Shown: piece after piece, positions 53,554-61,735 of the stretch | Layout: every line of letters starts with the position of its first letter | How positions within the stretch are numbered: position 1 is the stretch's first letter | NCBI RefSeq assembly: GCF_010550605.1 | Contig: NZ_JAAGNI010000345.1 | Location: 41,410 to 105,409 of the forward strand | Length of the DNA: 64,000 bases | Direction: 5' to 3' | Source: Streptomyces sp. SID9727 | GTDB lineage: Bacteria; Actinomycetota; Actinomycetes; Streptomycetales; Streptomycetaceae | Notes under the pieces: model-generated | What the model saw: the letters and a program-made list of their open reading frames with translations, nothing else | Database searches by the model: none | What the model was told of the DNA's origin: nothing | Position numbers and translations under genes: made by a program

Positions 53554-53616
53554 GTCCCCCCTTGGCTCAGGGCCTTGCCGTCCCGACGGCGACATCCGAC
53601 CCGCCAGGAGACACCG

Positions 53617-54726
53617 ATGAACACAACCGCCGTGACCGCACCTCTCACGACCCCGTCCCCGGCTTCCGCCGACCCACTCGGGCTGTCCCAGGCACAGAAG
53701 CGCAGCGCGGAGCTCGAGGAGCTGATCATCAACGATCCCGGCCGCTTCCGGGTGCTGACCGGGGACCGGCCCACCGGGCGTCTGCACCTGGGCCACTACT
53801 TCGGCACGCTGCACAATCGGGTGCGTCTGCAGAACCTCGGCGTGGAGTTGTACGTGATCATCGCCGACTACCAGGTCCTGACCGACCGCGACATCGCGGA
53901 CAATCTGACCGGGCACGTCGAGGAACTGGTCCTGGACTACCTGGCCATCGGTGTGGACCCGGCGCGCAGCACGATCTTCACGCACAGCGCCGTCCCCGCC
54001 CTCAACCAGCTGCTGCTGCCCTTCCTCAGCCTGGTCTCCGTCGCCGACCTCGAACGCAACCCCACAGTGAAGGACGAGATCACGCACTCCCGGCAGTCCT
54101 CCGTCAGCGGCCTGATGTTCACCTACCCCGCTCACCAGGCCGCCGACATCCTCTTCTGCAAGGCCAACCTGGTCCCGGTCGGCCGGGACCAACTCCCTCA
54201 TCTGGAACTCACCCGGACCATCGCCCGACGCTTCAACGACCGCTACAGCGCCGGCTCCGCCGTCTTCCCCCGGCCCGAGGCTCTCCTCTCGAACGCTCCG
54301 CTCCTGCTCGGCACGGACGGCGGCAAGATGAGCAAGAGCCGCGGCAACGCCATCGCCCTGGCTGTCGACGCCGACGAGACCGCACGCCTGATCAAGGGAG
54401 CGAAAACCGATTCCGAGCGCCACATCGCTTACGACCCGGTCGGCCGTCCGGAAGTCTCCTCCCTCCTGCTCCTGGCCGCCCTGTGCCAGAACCGGACGCC
54501 CGAGCACGTCGCTTCCGACATCGGTTCCGCAGGATCCGCCGCGCTGAAGAAGACGGTGACCGAGGCGGTCAACGAGTACCTGGCCCCCATCCGGACGCGC
54601 CGAAAGGCCTACGCGAACGACCGCGCCTACCTCCGAGCGATTCTGCGCGAGGGCAACGAGCGAGCCAACGCCATCGCCGACAGCACCCTTACGGAGGTGC
54701 GTGCCGCGATGAACAGCCACTACTGA
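53617..54726 (+). CDS. trpS: Tryptophanyl-tRNA synthetase (auxiliary type)
   Basis: 369 residues, class I synthetase. RVLTGDRPTGRLHLGHY contains the HIGH-type signature HLGH (57-60) and GGKMSKSRG the KMSKS loop (about 237-241). The N-terminus has a 35-residue extension before the core. It charges tRNA-Trp. In streptomycetes a second, attenuator-controlled, indolmycin-resistant synthetase is known besides the housekeeping enzyme; the Trp leader in front of this gene points to that type. ATG 53617 follows AGGAG. It is next to an efflux pump gene but separately controlled. Confidence 0.92.
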   Translation: MNTTAVTAPLTTPSPASADPLGLSQAQKRSAELEELIINDPGRFRVLTGDRPTGRLHLGHYFGTLHNRVRLQNLGVELYVIIADYQVLTDRDIADNLTGHVEELVLDYLAIGVDPARSTIFTHSAVPALNQLLLPFLSLVSVADLERNPTVKDEITHSRQSSVSGLMFTYPAHQAADILFCKANLVPVGRDQLPHLELTRTIARRFNDRYSAGSAVFPRPEALLSNAPLLLGTDGGKMSKSRGNAIALAVDADETARLIKGAKTDSERHIAYDPVGRPEVSSLLLLAALCQNRTPEHVASDIGSAGSAALKKTVTEAVNEYLAPIRTRRKAYANDRAYLRAILREGNERANAIADSTLTEVRAAMNSHY

Positions 54727-54736
54727 GCCCCGGACC

Positions 54737-54767
54737 GCCGCTCTGGAAGGCACTCTGTCAGAGCGGC
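54737..54767 (+). terminator. Hairpin after trpS
   Basis: GCCGCTCTG (54737-54745) pairs perfectly with CAGAGCGGC (54759-54767) ten bases after the trpS stop. Confidence 0.6.
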
Positions 54768-54916
54768 AGGATCCCGGCTCATACGGGCCTCCGGCGGGCC
54801 ATGGACGACGGTGCGACGGGGCGCGTCAGCTCCGTGGGCGCGTGACGCGACCGTAGCTTCGTCGCGGTCGACGGTCAGGTGGTGCTCGGAGCCGGACCGG
54901 CCGAACGAGACAGGCG

Positions 54917-56161
54917 TCAGGCTGCCGCCCCTCGGCCCGTCCGCAGCTCCCGGCCGTTGGCCAGGCTCTCCGGGGCCAGCGACAGGGACACGGCGGCCGT
55001 CGCGCCGACATCCGCGAGGCTCTCCGCGTCAGGCAGCAGCTCCACGCCGTCCGCGCCGGGCCGGTGGATGAGCACGGGGACGTACTCGCGGGTGTGGAAG
55101 GCGTGCCCGGCCGTCGGGTCGTTGCCGTGGTCGCCGGTCACGATGAGGCGGTCGCCGGGCGCGTCGAGCAGGGCGACGAGCGCGGCCAGGCCCGCGTCGG
55201 CCTGTTCCAGGAGGCGTCCGTACCGCTCGGTGTCCTGCTGGTGCCCGGCCAGGTCCGTCTCCTGGATGTTGGAGACCACCAGGCCGTCGCCGCGGGCGCG
55301 TACCGCTTCGAGGGTGTGCGTGAGGACGTCGGCGGTGTCCACGGCCGGATGCCGGGCCGCGGTCTCGCAGGCCAGGATGTCGGCGGCCTTCCCCACCAGC
55401 GTGACCGGGATGCCGGCGCGGGCGGCCAGGTCGGGGAGCTGGCGGGTGTGGTCGATCCGGGCCCCCAGGTGCTGCACTTCGAGGCCGCCGTTGCGGTAGA
55501 AGCCGGTGGCGGGGGTGTCGAGGCCGACCGTGCCCTCCTCGCCGGCCCGTACGAAGCTCTCCAGCGGGCCGTCCGCGTGTCCGCCCACCGCGATGACCCG
55601 CGCCACGGGAGCGACGGCGCGCACCGTGCGGGCCACGGCGAGGATGCCGCCCGGTCCCTCGAACGGCAGGTCCTCCAGCCGCCCGGAGGCGTTCCAGTTG
55701 ATGCCCGGGTCGGCTTCCAGGTTGTCGTGGACCAGCACCGAGCCGTCGACGACCAGGAGCGGCCTGCCGTCCAGCCGGCCGACCCGGTGACCGGCCGCTT
55801 CGAGTGCGGCGGTCACCTCGTCGAGGTGGTCGGCGAGCCGGGCGACGGTCACCCGGCTGAAGTCGGCGCCCATCATGGTCTGGTGGCCGGCGAAGGTGTC
55901 GGCGCCCGGGTAGCCGAGTGCGGCTCGGCCGGCGGCGACGGGCAGATGGGTGCGCCGGGCGAGATCGGGGTGCGGGTGGACGAGGCCGAGGCCGAGCGAG
56001 CCCAGCACGGGCAGCCGCAACGGGCGGCCGAACGCCTCCCGGCAGTGGTCCAGCACATGCCCGCAGGTGTCGGCGGTCAGATCGCCGGGGCGCGTGCTGC
56101 CCGCGTCGGGCATGGCGCCGATGCCGAACCCGTCGATCACGACGATGACGGTCTTGGCCAT
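54917..56161 (-). CDS. yhfW: YhfW-like phosphopentomutase-family metalloenzyme
   Basis: 414 residues. VIVVIDGFGIGAMPDAG (Asp10 as metal ligand) opens the alkaline-phosphatase-superfamily fold as in phosphopentomutase; later ligands are visible in TGDHGNDPTAGHAFHTREYVPVLI. A cap domain lies between. It probably moves or removes a phosphate on a sugar-like compound. Last gene of the yhf-type operon, 11 bases after yhfX; GAGGAGG precedes the ATG at 56161. Confidence 0.85.
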   Translation of the reverse strand: MAKTVIVVIDGFGIGAMPDAGSTRPGDLTADTCGHVLDHCREAFGRPLRLPVLGSLGLGLVHPHPDLARRTHLPVAAGRAALGYPGADTFAGHQTMMGADFSRVTVARLADHLDEVTAALEAAGHRVGRLDGRPLLVVDGSVLVHDNLEADPGINWNASGRLEDLPFEGPGGILAVARTVRAVAPVARVIAVGGHADGPLESFVRAGEEGTVGLDTPATGFYRNGGLEVQHLGARIDHTRQLPDLAARAGIPVTLVGKAADILACETAARHPAVDTADVLTHTLEAVRARGDGLVVSNIQETDLAGHQQDTERYGRLLEQADAGLAALVALLDAPGDRLIVTGDHGNDPTAGHAFHTREYVPVLIHRPGADGVELLPDAESLADVGATAAVSLSLAPESLANGRELRTGRGAAA

Positions 56162-56172
56162 GGGGTGCCTCC

Positions 56173-57339
56173 TCAGCTCAGGGACCGGCCCTGGGCGTCG
56201 TACAGACCGTTGAGACGGGGCCTTCCGGATGAGATTCCGGAGACGACGGCGACGGTCGAGCGGGTGACGAAGATCTGGGTGCGGAAGGCGAGCAGCGCGG
56301 TGTCGCCGACGCGGACGTCCTGTCCGGGGGCGGGCGCGTCGAGCAGCCGGTAGTAGTCGATGTTCTCGGCGGGCGCGTCCAGCACGTTCAGACGGGCTCC
56401 GCTGCGCGGCAGCAGGGCGCTCCTGATGTGGGAGCGGGCGTAGAACCCGCCACCGAACACGGCGGGGCGGCCGTCGTCCAGGGTGTGGGCGACCTCGGTG
56501 ACGTACACGTAGGCGGGGGTCTCCGGCTGCGCCGGGTCGAGGGCGTGCAGCGGGGTCGTGCCGGTCAGGGCGTGGCCCGGCTCGCCGTGGGTGGCCCCGA
56601 GGCCGGCGAGCAGCGGCAGGGAGGCCATCGAGGTGGCGCTGGGGGCGCTCAGCAGCAGGCCCCTGTGGCCGCGGGCGGCGAGCGTCTCCCGGGCCTTGAG
56701 GGCGAGGGCGAAGTTCGGTGTGGCGTACGGGGCACCGGTCGCCGGGTCGCACAGCACGCACGGGAAGGCGGTGACCCCCGCGATCCGGACGCCGGGAAGC
56801 CGTTCGGCGGCGTCCGCGAAGGCGTCGAGCCGGTCGAGCGGGACGCCGCCCTCCTGGCCGGGGTAGACGCTTCCCTCGGCGCCTTCGAGACGGATCAGGA
56901 CGTCCTGGACGAATCCCAGCCGGCTCGCGGTGTCGGAGACGGCGCGGGCGTTGTCCAGGTCGTACACGGTGACGGTCTCGGGACGCCACGCCAGCATCTC
57001 GGGCAGGGCGCGGCGCGGGATCTGGACGAGGTGGCCGAGGTTGCCGGCCCGGGCGCCGGACGCGTGCAGGGTGCGCGCCTCGGGCGGGTCGATGGCGGCG
57101 TACCGGGGGATGTGCCGGGCGACGGCCCGGATCAGTTCCGGGTTGCGGCCGAGCTGTTTGACGACGAACCAGAGGGAGAGGCCCAGCCGTTCCGCCTCGG
57201 CGGCCAGCAGTGCGGCGTTGGCCTCCACGGCGTCCAGGTCCATCACATAGGTGTCCGGCGGGATCGCGCCCTCGTCGTGGAGTGCGGCCGCGGCCTCGAC
57301 GAGCCCGGGGTTACGGGTCAGTACGGTGTCGAGAAACAC
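56173..57339 (-). CDS. yhfX: YhfX-like alanine-racemase-fold PLP protein
   Basis: 388 residues. TYVMDLDAVEANAALLAAEAERLGLSLWFVVKQLGRNP carries the PLP-binding Lys61 of the fold-type III barrel. The C-terminal beta domain ends TQIFVTRSTVAVVSGISSGRPRLNGLYD. It matches YhfX, whose substrate is not established. It starts two bases after the yhfS stop. Confidence 0.88.
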   Translation of the reverse strand: MFLDTVLTRNPGLVEAAAALHDEGAIPPDTYVMDLDAVEANAALLAAEAERLGLSLWFVVKQLGRNPELIRAVARHIPRYAAIDPPEARTLHASGARAGNLGHLVQIPRRALPEMLAWRPETVTVYDLDNARAVSDTASRLGFVQDVLIRLEGAEGSVYPGQEGGVPLDRLDAFADAAERLPGVRIAGVTAFPCVLCDPATGAPYATPNFALALKARETLAARGHRGLLLSAPSATSMASLPLLAGLGATHGEPGHALTGTTPLHALDPAQPETPAYVYVTEVAHTLDDGRPAVFGGGFYARSHIRSALLPRSGARLNVLDAPAENIDYYRLLDAPAPGQDVRVGDTALLAFRTQIFVTRSTVAVVSGISSGRPRLNGLYDAQGRSLS

Positions 57340-57341
57340 GG

Positions 57342-58457
57342 TCAGTGGTCCTTCGGGTCGTTCAGCGCGGCCAGTGAGCGGCGCAGGATCTCGATGACGA
57401 GGTCCGCGCCCGCCCGCATCGGGTTGATGCGCACGGTCCAGTCGGCCAGTTCGGGGGAGTCATCCAGGGCGGAGCTGGACATCCGGTAGAAGAGCGGCGT
57501 GATCTCGTAGCGGGAGTTGGAACCGACGGGGTACGGGGCCGCACCGAAGCGGGCCGCGACGGCGGGCAGTTCCCTGGCGACGGGCCGGTCGAGCCGGACG
57601 AGCAGGCACCGGTCCTGCGCGTTGGCGAGCCGGACCTCGGCGACCCCGGGCACCTCGCCCGCGGTCAGCCGCTCGGCGACCTCGGCGCCGACCTGGGACT
57701 GCACGGACCACATGAGCGGTACGTGGGTGAGCGCGCGCAATGCGTCGAGCGCCTGGTGTCCCTGGACCTGGCCGCCGCCGGAGTAGTTGTCGCGGCGGAT
57801 GTGCTCGATCAGGTCGCGGGCGCCGACGACGATGCCGACGCCTTCCGGGCCGTGCAGCTTGAACAGGGAGAAGCAGGAGGCGTCGGCGCCCAGTTCGACC
57901 CCGGCCGCCGGAGTGCGCATCACGGCGTAGTTGTCGTCGACGACGGTGCGGACGCCGGCGGCCCGGCAGGCGGCGAGGACCGCGCCGGGGTCGTAGGAGT
58001 CGGCGAGCCGCTGCCGGGTGTGCTGGACGTAGGCCCAGCGGAACGTGCCGGACTCCAGGGCCTCGCGCAGCTCGTCGGGATCGTTGAAGTCGGCCTCGAC
58101 GGTCCGGACGCCGAGGCCGCGCAGCGTGACCTCGGTGGTGCGGTAGACGGGCGCCCGGTGGATGAGGAGGGGGTCGCCCGGCCGGACGGCGGCGGTGAGG
58201 GCGGCCCGGATCGCGCCGGTGCCCGCGCCCTGGACGAAGGCGGCGCCCTCGGCGCCGAAGAAGTCGGCGAGAACGGACTCGACGCGGGCGGTGGTGGCCG
58301 GTCGTCCCAGGCCGGGCACGACCCCGGCGTCGGAGGCGAACAGCTGCGGGCCCTCGAAGTGACGGGCGGTGGCCTCGATGAGCCGGAACTGCCGGGCGAC
58401 GGCGTCGGCCGGGGCCACGGTGGGCAGCGGGAACGTCCGGGGGAGTACGGGGTGCAT
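57342..58457 (-). CDS. yhfS: YhfS-like PLP-dependent aminotransferase-fold enzyme
   Basis: 371 residues, fold type I. GAGTGAIRAAL is the phosphate cup, VVDDNYAVM carries the PLP-nitrogen Asp, and SLFKLHGPEGVG contains the Schiff-base Lys200. Similar to YhfS of E. coli; may be a lyase or transferase acting on an amino-acid- or amino-sugar-like compound. Placed between php and yhfX with spacers of only two bases. Confidence 0.88.
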   Translation of the reverse strand: MHPVLPRTFPLPTVAPADAVARQFRLIEATARHFEGPQLFASDAGVVPGLGRPATTARVESVLADFFGAEGAAFVQGAGTGAIRAALTAAVRPGDPLLIHRAPVYRTTEVTLRGLGVRTVEADFNDPDELREALESGTFRWAYVQHTRQRLADSYDPGAVLAACRAAGVRTVVDDNYAVMRTPAAGVELGADASCFSLFKLHGPEGVGIVVGARDLIEHIRRDNYSGGGQVQGHQALDALRALTHVPLMWSVQSQVGAEVAERLTAGEVPGVAEVRLANAQDRCLLVRLDRPVARELPAVAARFGAAPYPVGSNSRYEITPLFYRMSSSALDDSPELADWTVRINPMRAGADLVIEILRRSLAALNDPKDH

Positions 58458-58459
58458 GG

Positions 58460-59413
58460 TCAGCTCTCTTCCACGTTCGCGCCGCTGAGGAAGCGCAGCG
58501 GATTGCGGCGGGTCAGCAGGTCGATCAGGTCGTCGTCCACGCCCGCCGCACGGGCCTTGGGCAGGAAGCTCCCGAAGAGATGGCCGTAACCCTGGCCCCC
58601 CTCTGAGGTGAGGTAGCCGTGGCGGGAGATGTCACAGCTGAGCAGCGCCCGGTCGGCGTGCCCCGCCTCCAGGAGCGCGAGCAGGAGCCGCAGCCGGGTG
58701 TCGTCGCTCTGGTAGCCGTCCTTGCCGACGGTGTCGAAGGCGACGTACGCGCCGCTCGCGGCCAGCTCCCGGTGCACCGCCGGGTCGTCCAGCAGGTCCT
58801 GATGTCCGACCGAGATCCGGTGCGGGGGCAGCCCCTCGCCGGTGAGCAGTTCCAGCTGAGCGAGGCCGCCGCGGCCGAGCTGGGCGTGGGTGGCGACGGA
58901 GAGCCCGGTGGCGAGGGCGGCCCTTGCCGCGGCGCGGAGCACCTTGCTCTCCGGCGGCGTCGGGATGTCCCCGTGGCTGCCGATCTCGCCGAGGACGCCG
59001 GGGCGGATGCCTGTGGAGCCGATGCCGTGGTCGATTTCGTGGACGAGGGTGGCGGTGAGGTCCTCGACGCTGCCGCGGTCGATTTCGGGGGTGTGGAACG
59101 GCTCGTAGTACCAGCCGGTCGCGGCGACGACGGCGACCTTGGCGTCCCGGGAGATCCGGGCCAGGGTGCCCACGTCTCGGCCCATGCCGCGACAGGTCAG
59201 CTCGACGACCAGGGAGAGTCCGTACTCCTCGCGGAGCGCGGCCAGTTCGGCGGTGACGGCGGCGGTGTGTCGGCCGGCTGCGAGCACGGCGCCGCCGTCA
59301 CCCCGGTGGTCGAGGTCGAGGACGAGGTGTTCGTGGGCCAGGGCGGGGCCGCGTACCGCTTCGGGGGCGATGTTGCCGAGGACGGTACGGAGCACGGGGG
59401 CGGAGCTGTTCAT
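58460..59413 (-). CDS. php: Phosphotriesterase homology protein
   Basis: 317 residues, amidohydrolase TIM barrel. AHEHL (His27, His29) starts the binuclear metal site, GEIGSHG offers a Glu in place of the carbamylated Lys of true phosphotriesterases as in E. coli PHP, THAQL and VGHQDL give the next His ligands, and SCDISRHG the final Asp. It probably hydrolyses a lactone or phosphodiester rather than organophosphates. Two bases separate it from yhfS. Confidence 0.88.
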   Translation of the reverse strand: MNSSAPVLRTVLGNIAPEAVRGPALAHEHLVLDLDHRGDGGAVLAAGRHTAAVTAELAALREEYGLSLVVELTCRGMGRDVGTLARISRDAKVAVVAATGWYYEPFHTPEIDRGSVEDLTATLVHEIDHGIGSTGIRPGVLGEIGSHGDIPTPPESKVLRAAARAALATGLSVATHAQLGRGGLAQLELLTGEGLPPHRISVGHQDLLDDPAVHRELAASGAYVAFDTVGKDGYQSDDTRLRLLLALLEAGHADRALLSCDISRHGYLTSEGGQGYGHLFGSFLPKARAAGVDDDLIDLLTRRNPLRFLSGANVEES

Positions 59414-59461
59414 CGTGGGGGGTCCTTCTGGGGTCGGCCTGCGTGATCCGGGGGCGTGGGG

Positions 59462-60799
59462 CTAGCCCTTGATCGGTGTGAACAGGTCCATCCAGTAGAG
59501 GAGGTTGAGGAGGATGCCGCCGACGATCACCGCGGCCGGTGCCGCGGCCATCCGGACGACCGGCCGGCCCATCGCCTCGTTCAGCAGGTAGAGCCCGCCG
59601 ACGACGAGGATGCCCAGGCCGCCGCCCATGGCGTTGGCCGCCATCAGCGACCCGAAGAGGATCGCCAGCTGGAGCGTCTCGCTGATCGCGCTGCGCAGGT
59701 GCTCGGAGGAGTCGCGGACGCTGGGCAGCCGCCCGAGGAGCTTGCCGATGTAGGACAGGGCCAGCACCTCGGCCGCGAAGACCAGAGCGCCCACGACCGC
59801 GGCGAGGAACGGGTTCGGCATCAGGTACCCGATGGGGTACACGAGGGTGAAGCCCGCGATGCCGTACGCGCCGGAGGCCAGCGCGGTGGTCGCGATCAGC
59901 GGGATGAAACCGAAGACGCGGTAGAAGTCGACCTGCGCCGCCTCCGAGTACTGCCCCTTCGCGATCAGGAAGCTGGTGGCCTCGCCGCCGCCGAATATGT
60001 GCATCTGGGCGAGCACACAGACTCCGGCGCCCAGCACCATGAACAGCGGCAGGTACCTGCGCAGCCGGGCCGCACTCGCGCTGAAGAGCGAGGCCATCGG
60101 GTCGTCACCCTCGACGACGGGTTCGCTCACGCCCGCGGCCCTGTCGGCCTTGCGCTGGGCGATGTCCTTGGCGACGGCGAGACCGATGAGCATCAGGACG
60201 CCGACGGCCATGGCCAGCGCGCCGGCGAACATGTTGGGCCACAGCTTCATGGTCATGACGACCAGGGCGAACTCCAGCAGCCCCGCGATGCCGCCCCACT
60301 TGCGCCCGAACTGCTTCGTGATGGCCAGCACCGGGAACAGCGTGAAGAGGAAGAGGATCGGGGTCGACATCTGCTGCATGGCGGTGATGAAGTCGACCGG
60401 CAGGTCATGGGCCACGTTGTTGGCGCCGTTGAGCCCGAAGACGACGACGGCGCCCCAGGCGCCGCCGAGGATCGGCGCGAGCCACTTCTTCGGCGACAGC
60501 ATGCCGAGGATGTCGGTGGGCAGGAAGAGGAGCCACGGGTTCAGCACACCGGTGGACAGCGCCATCGGGGCGCCGAGCCCGAAGATGAACCCCGCCGAGA
60601 GGCCGAACGAGACCGCCGTCGTCGCGCTGCGCGTGGTGCGCCCCTGGATGAAGTCCAGGAGGAACGGACGCACGCCGTCGTTGAAGACGGCCAGCGCCAT
60701 GTGAGAGATGTACGCGGTCAGCGCACAGAGGGCTATGACGGTCAGTTGCTGGGCCAGCGAGAAGTCGAGGCTCGTACCGGCTGCGAGTGTCGTACTCAC
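59462..60799 (-). CDS. yhfT: YhfT-like membrane transporter
   Basis: 445 residues with about 11 hydrophobic helices (for example LTVIALCALTAYISHMALAVF and MAANAMGGGLGILVVGGLYLL). It matches YhfT, an uncharacterised permease-like protein; with no ATPase or PTS component nearby it is probably a secondary transporter for the operon's substrate. The GTG start at 60799 has AAGGAG eight bases upstream. Confidence 0.85.
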   Translation of the reverse strand: MSTTLAAGTSLDFSLAQQLTVIALCALTAYISHMALAVFNDGVRPFLLDFIQGRTTRSATTAVSFGLSAGFIFGLGAPMALSTGVLNPWLLFLPTDILGMLSPKKWLAPILGGAWGAVVVFGLNGANNVAHDLPVDFITAMQQMSTPILFLFTLFPVLAITKQFGRKWGGIAGLLEFALVVMTMKLWPNMFAGALAMAVGVLMLIGLAVAKDIAQRKADRAAGVSEPVVEGDDPMASLFSASAARLRRYLPLFMVLGAGVCVLAQMHIFGGGEATSFLIAKGQYSEAAQVDFYRVFGFIPLIATTALASGAYGIAGFTLVYPIGYLMPNPFLAAVVGALVFAAEVLALSYIGKLLGRLPSVRDSSEHLRSAISETLQLAILFGSLMAANAMGGGLGILVVGGLYLLNEAMGRPVVRMAAAPAAVIVGGILLNLLYWMDLFTPIKG

Positions 60800-60846
60800 G
60801 GGGTCACTCCTTCGTGCCCGGGGTGATCAGAGCGGGGTGGCTGGGG

Positions 60847-61203
60847 TCAGCCGCGGGCGGCGATGGCGCGCGCCATGAGAGGGGCGATGGTGTCGATCTG
60901 GTCCATCGAGAAACCGAAGACCTTCTTGCCCTCGTCCAGCAGGGCGGTGATCTGCTCCTCGGTGGGGACGTTGCGGCCGAAGGTGTGGCAGACGGCGCTG
61001 CCCATCAGGCCGACGAGAACGCCGAGCGAGGCGCCGGCGCCCGTGTGACAGGTGCCCAGGTAGTAGTCGGCCTGGGCGACGCGCAGCTTCATCGCGGCGT
61101 CCATGTCGCTGGAGGCGGTGATCTCCAGGCCTTCGATGCCGAGCTGCTTGATGGTGTGGGTGACCTCGGTCTTGCCGACGCCGCCGGCGAGGATCTTCAT
61201 CAT
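60847..61203 (-). CDS. yhfU: YhfU-like DUF2620 protein
   Basis: 118 residues. MMKILAGGVGKTEVTHTIKQLGIEGLEITASSDMDAAMKLR resembles the fold of PTS IIB/SgaB-like small proteins, and YYLGTCHTGAGASLGVLVGLMG is the conserved DUF2620 part. It may pair with the YhfT membrane protein. Two ATGs stand in tandem; GGAAAGAAG lies upstream. Confidence 0.88.
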   Translation of the reverse strand: MMKILAGGVGKTEVTHTIKQLGIEGLEITASSDMDAAMKLRVAQADYYLGTCHTGAGASLGVLVGLMGSAVCHTFGRNVPTEEQITALLDEGKKVFGFSMDQIDTIAPLMARAIAARG

Positions 61204-61239
61204 GTCCTGCTTCTTTCCGGATGGTGGGGACGGGGTGGT

Positions 61240-61626
61240 TCAGGAGGAGAGGGCGGCGGGGGCCTGTTGCGCCAGTACCGCGAGGTGCATGCCGAGGAAG
61301 TTCACCTCGGACTCCGGAAGGGCGGCCCCGAGTTCGCGCCGGGCGCGCTCGGCGACGGCGCGGGCGCGGCTGACGGCCTCGGGGTGTCCGGCCAGTTCGG
61401 AGGCGACCTGGTCGTCGGTGAGGAACTGCTCGATGGCCTCGCCGTTCAGGAGCCTGGTGAGCGCCATCATCAGGTGGCTGGTGAGCATGCCCGCGGTCGC
61501 CTCGGTCACGGTGTTGCCCTCCGCCTCCAGGGCGGCCAGTTCGGCCGTGACGAAGTCGGCCACCTCGGGCTTGATCTGTCCGCCTTCGCGGAAGAGCTGA
61601 AGCCGCAGAGCCAGCTGGTCGTCCAT
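61240..61626 (-). CDS. yhfY: YhfY-like PRD domain protein
   Basis: 128 residues, all helical, like a single PTS-regulation domain (TSHLMMALTRLLNGEAIEQF, SEVNFLGMHLAVL). A free-standing PRD without a DNA-binding part is typical of YhfY. It may sense phosphorylation or the DUF2620 partner. First gene after the shared promoter element; start preceded by AGGAGG. Confidence 0.85.
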   Translation of the reverse strand: MDDQLALRLQLFREGGQIKPEVADFVTAELAALEAEGNTVTEATAGMLTSHLMMALTRLLNGEAIEQFLTDDQVASELAGHPEAVSRARAVAERARRELGAALPESEVNFLGMHLAVLAQQAPAALSS

Positions 61627-61645
61627 GGCGTTCCTCCTAAAATCG

Positions 61646-61671
61646 ACAGTAACCAGGATTTTGTATTTTGA
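61646..61671 (-). promoter_or_regulatory. Promoter/operator of the yhfY-W operon
   Basis: A 26-bp element identical in 22 bases to one at 62682-62707. On the minus strand it ends in TACTGT, a -10-like box, 17 bases after GCATCA. The A/T-rich content (AAAATACAAAATCC) stands out from the GC-rich surroundings. Likely bound by the YhfZ-like regulator. Confidence 0.7.
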
Positions 61672-61735
61672 TGCGGCCGAAGGTCCCGCCGCGGCAGGAC
61701 CTTCGTCCTGTTCCGGCCGTCCCGTCGGCCGGGGC

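Noticed and set aside
59456..60826. 456-codon frame opposite yhfT
   Set aside because: It is charged and repetitive, and antisense to a membrane protein gene in an operon with conserved order.
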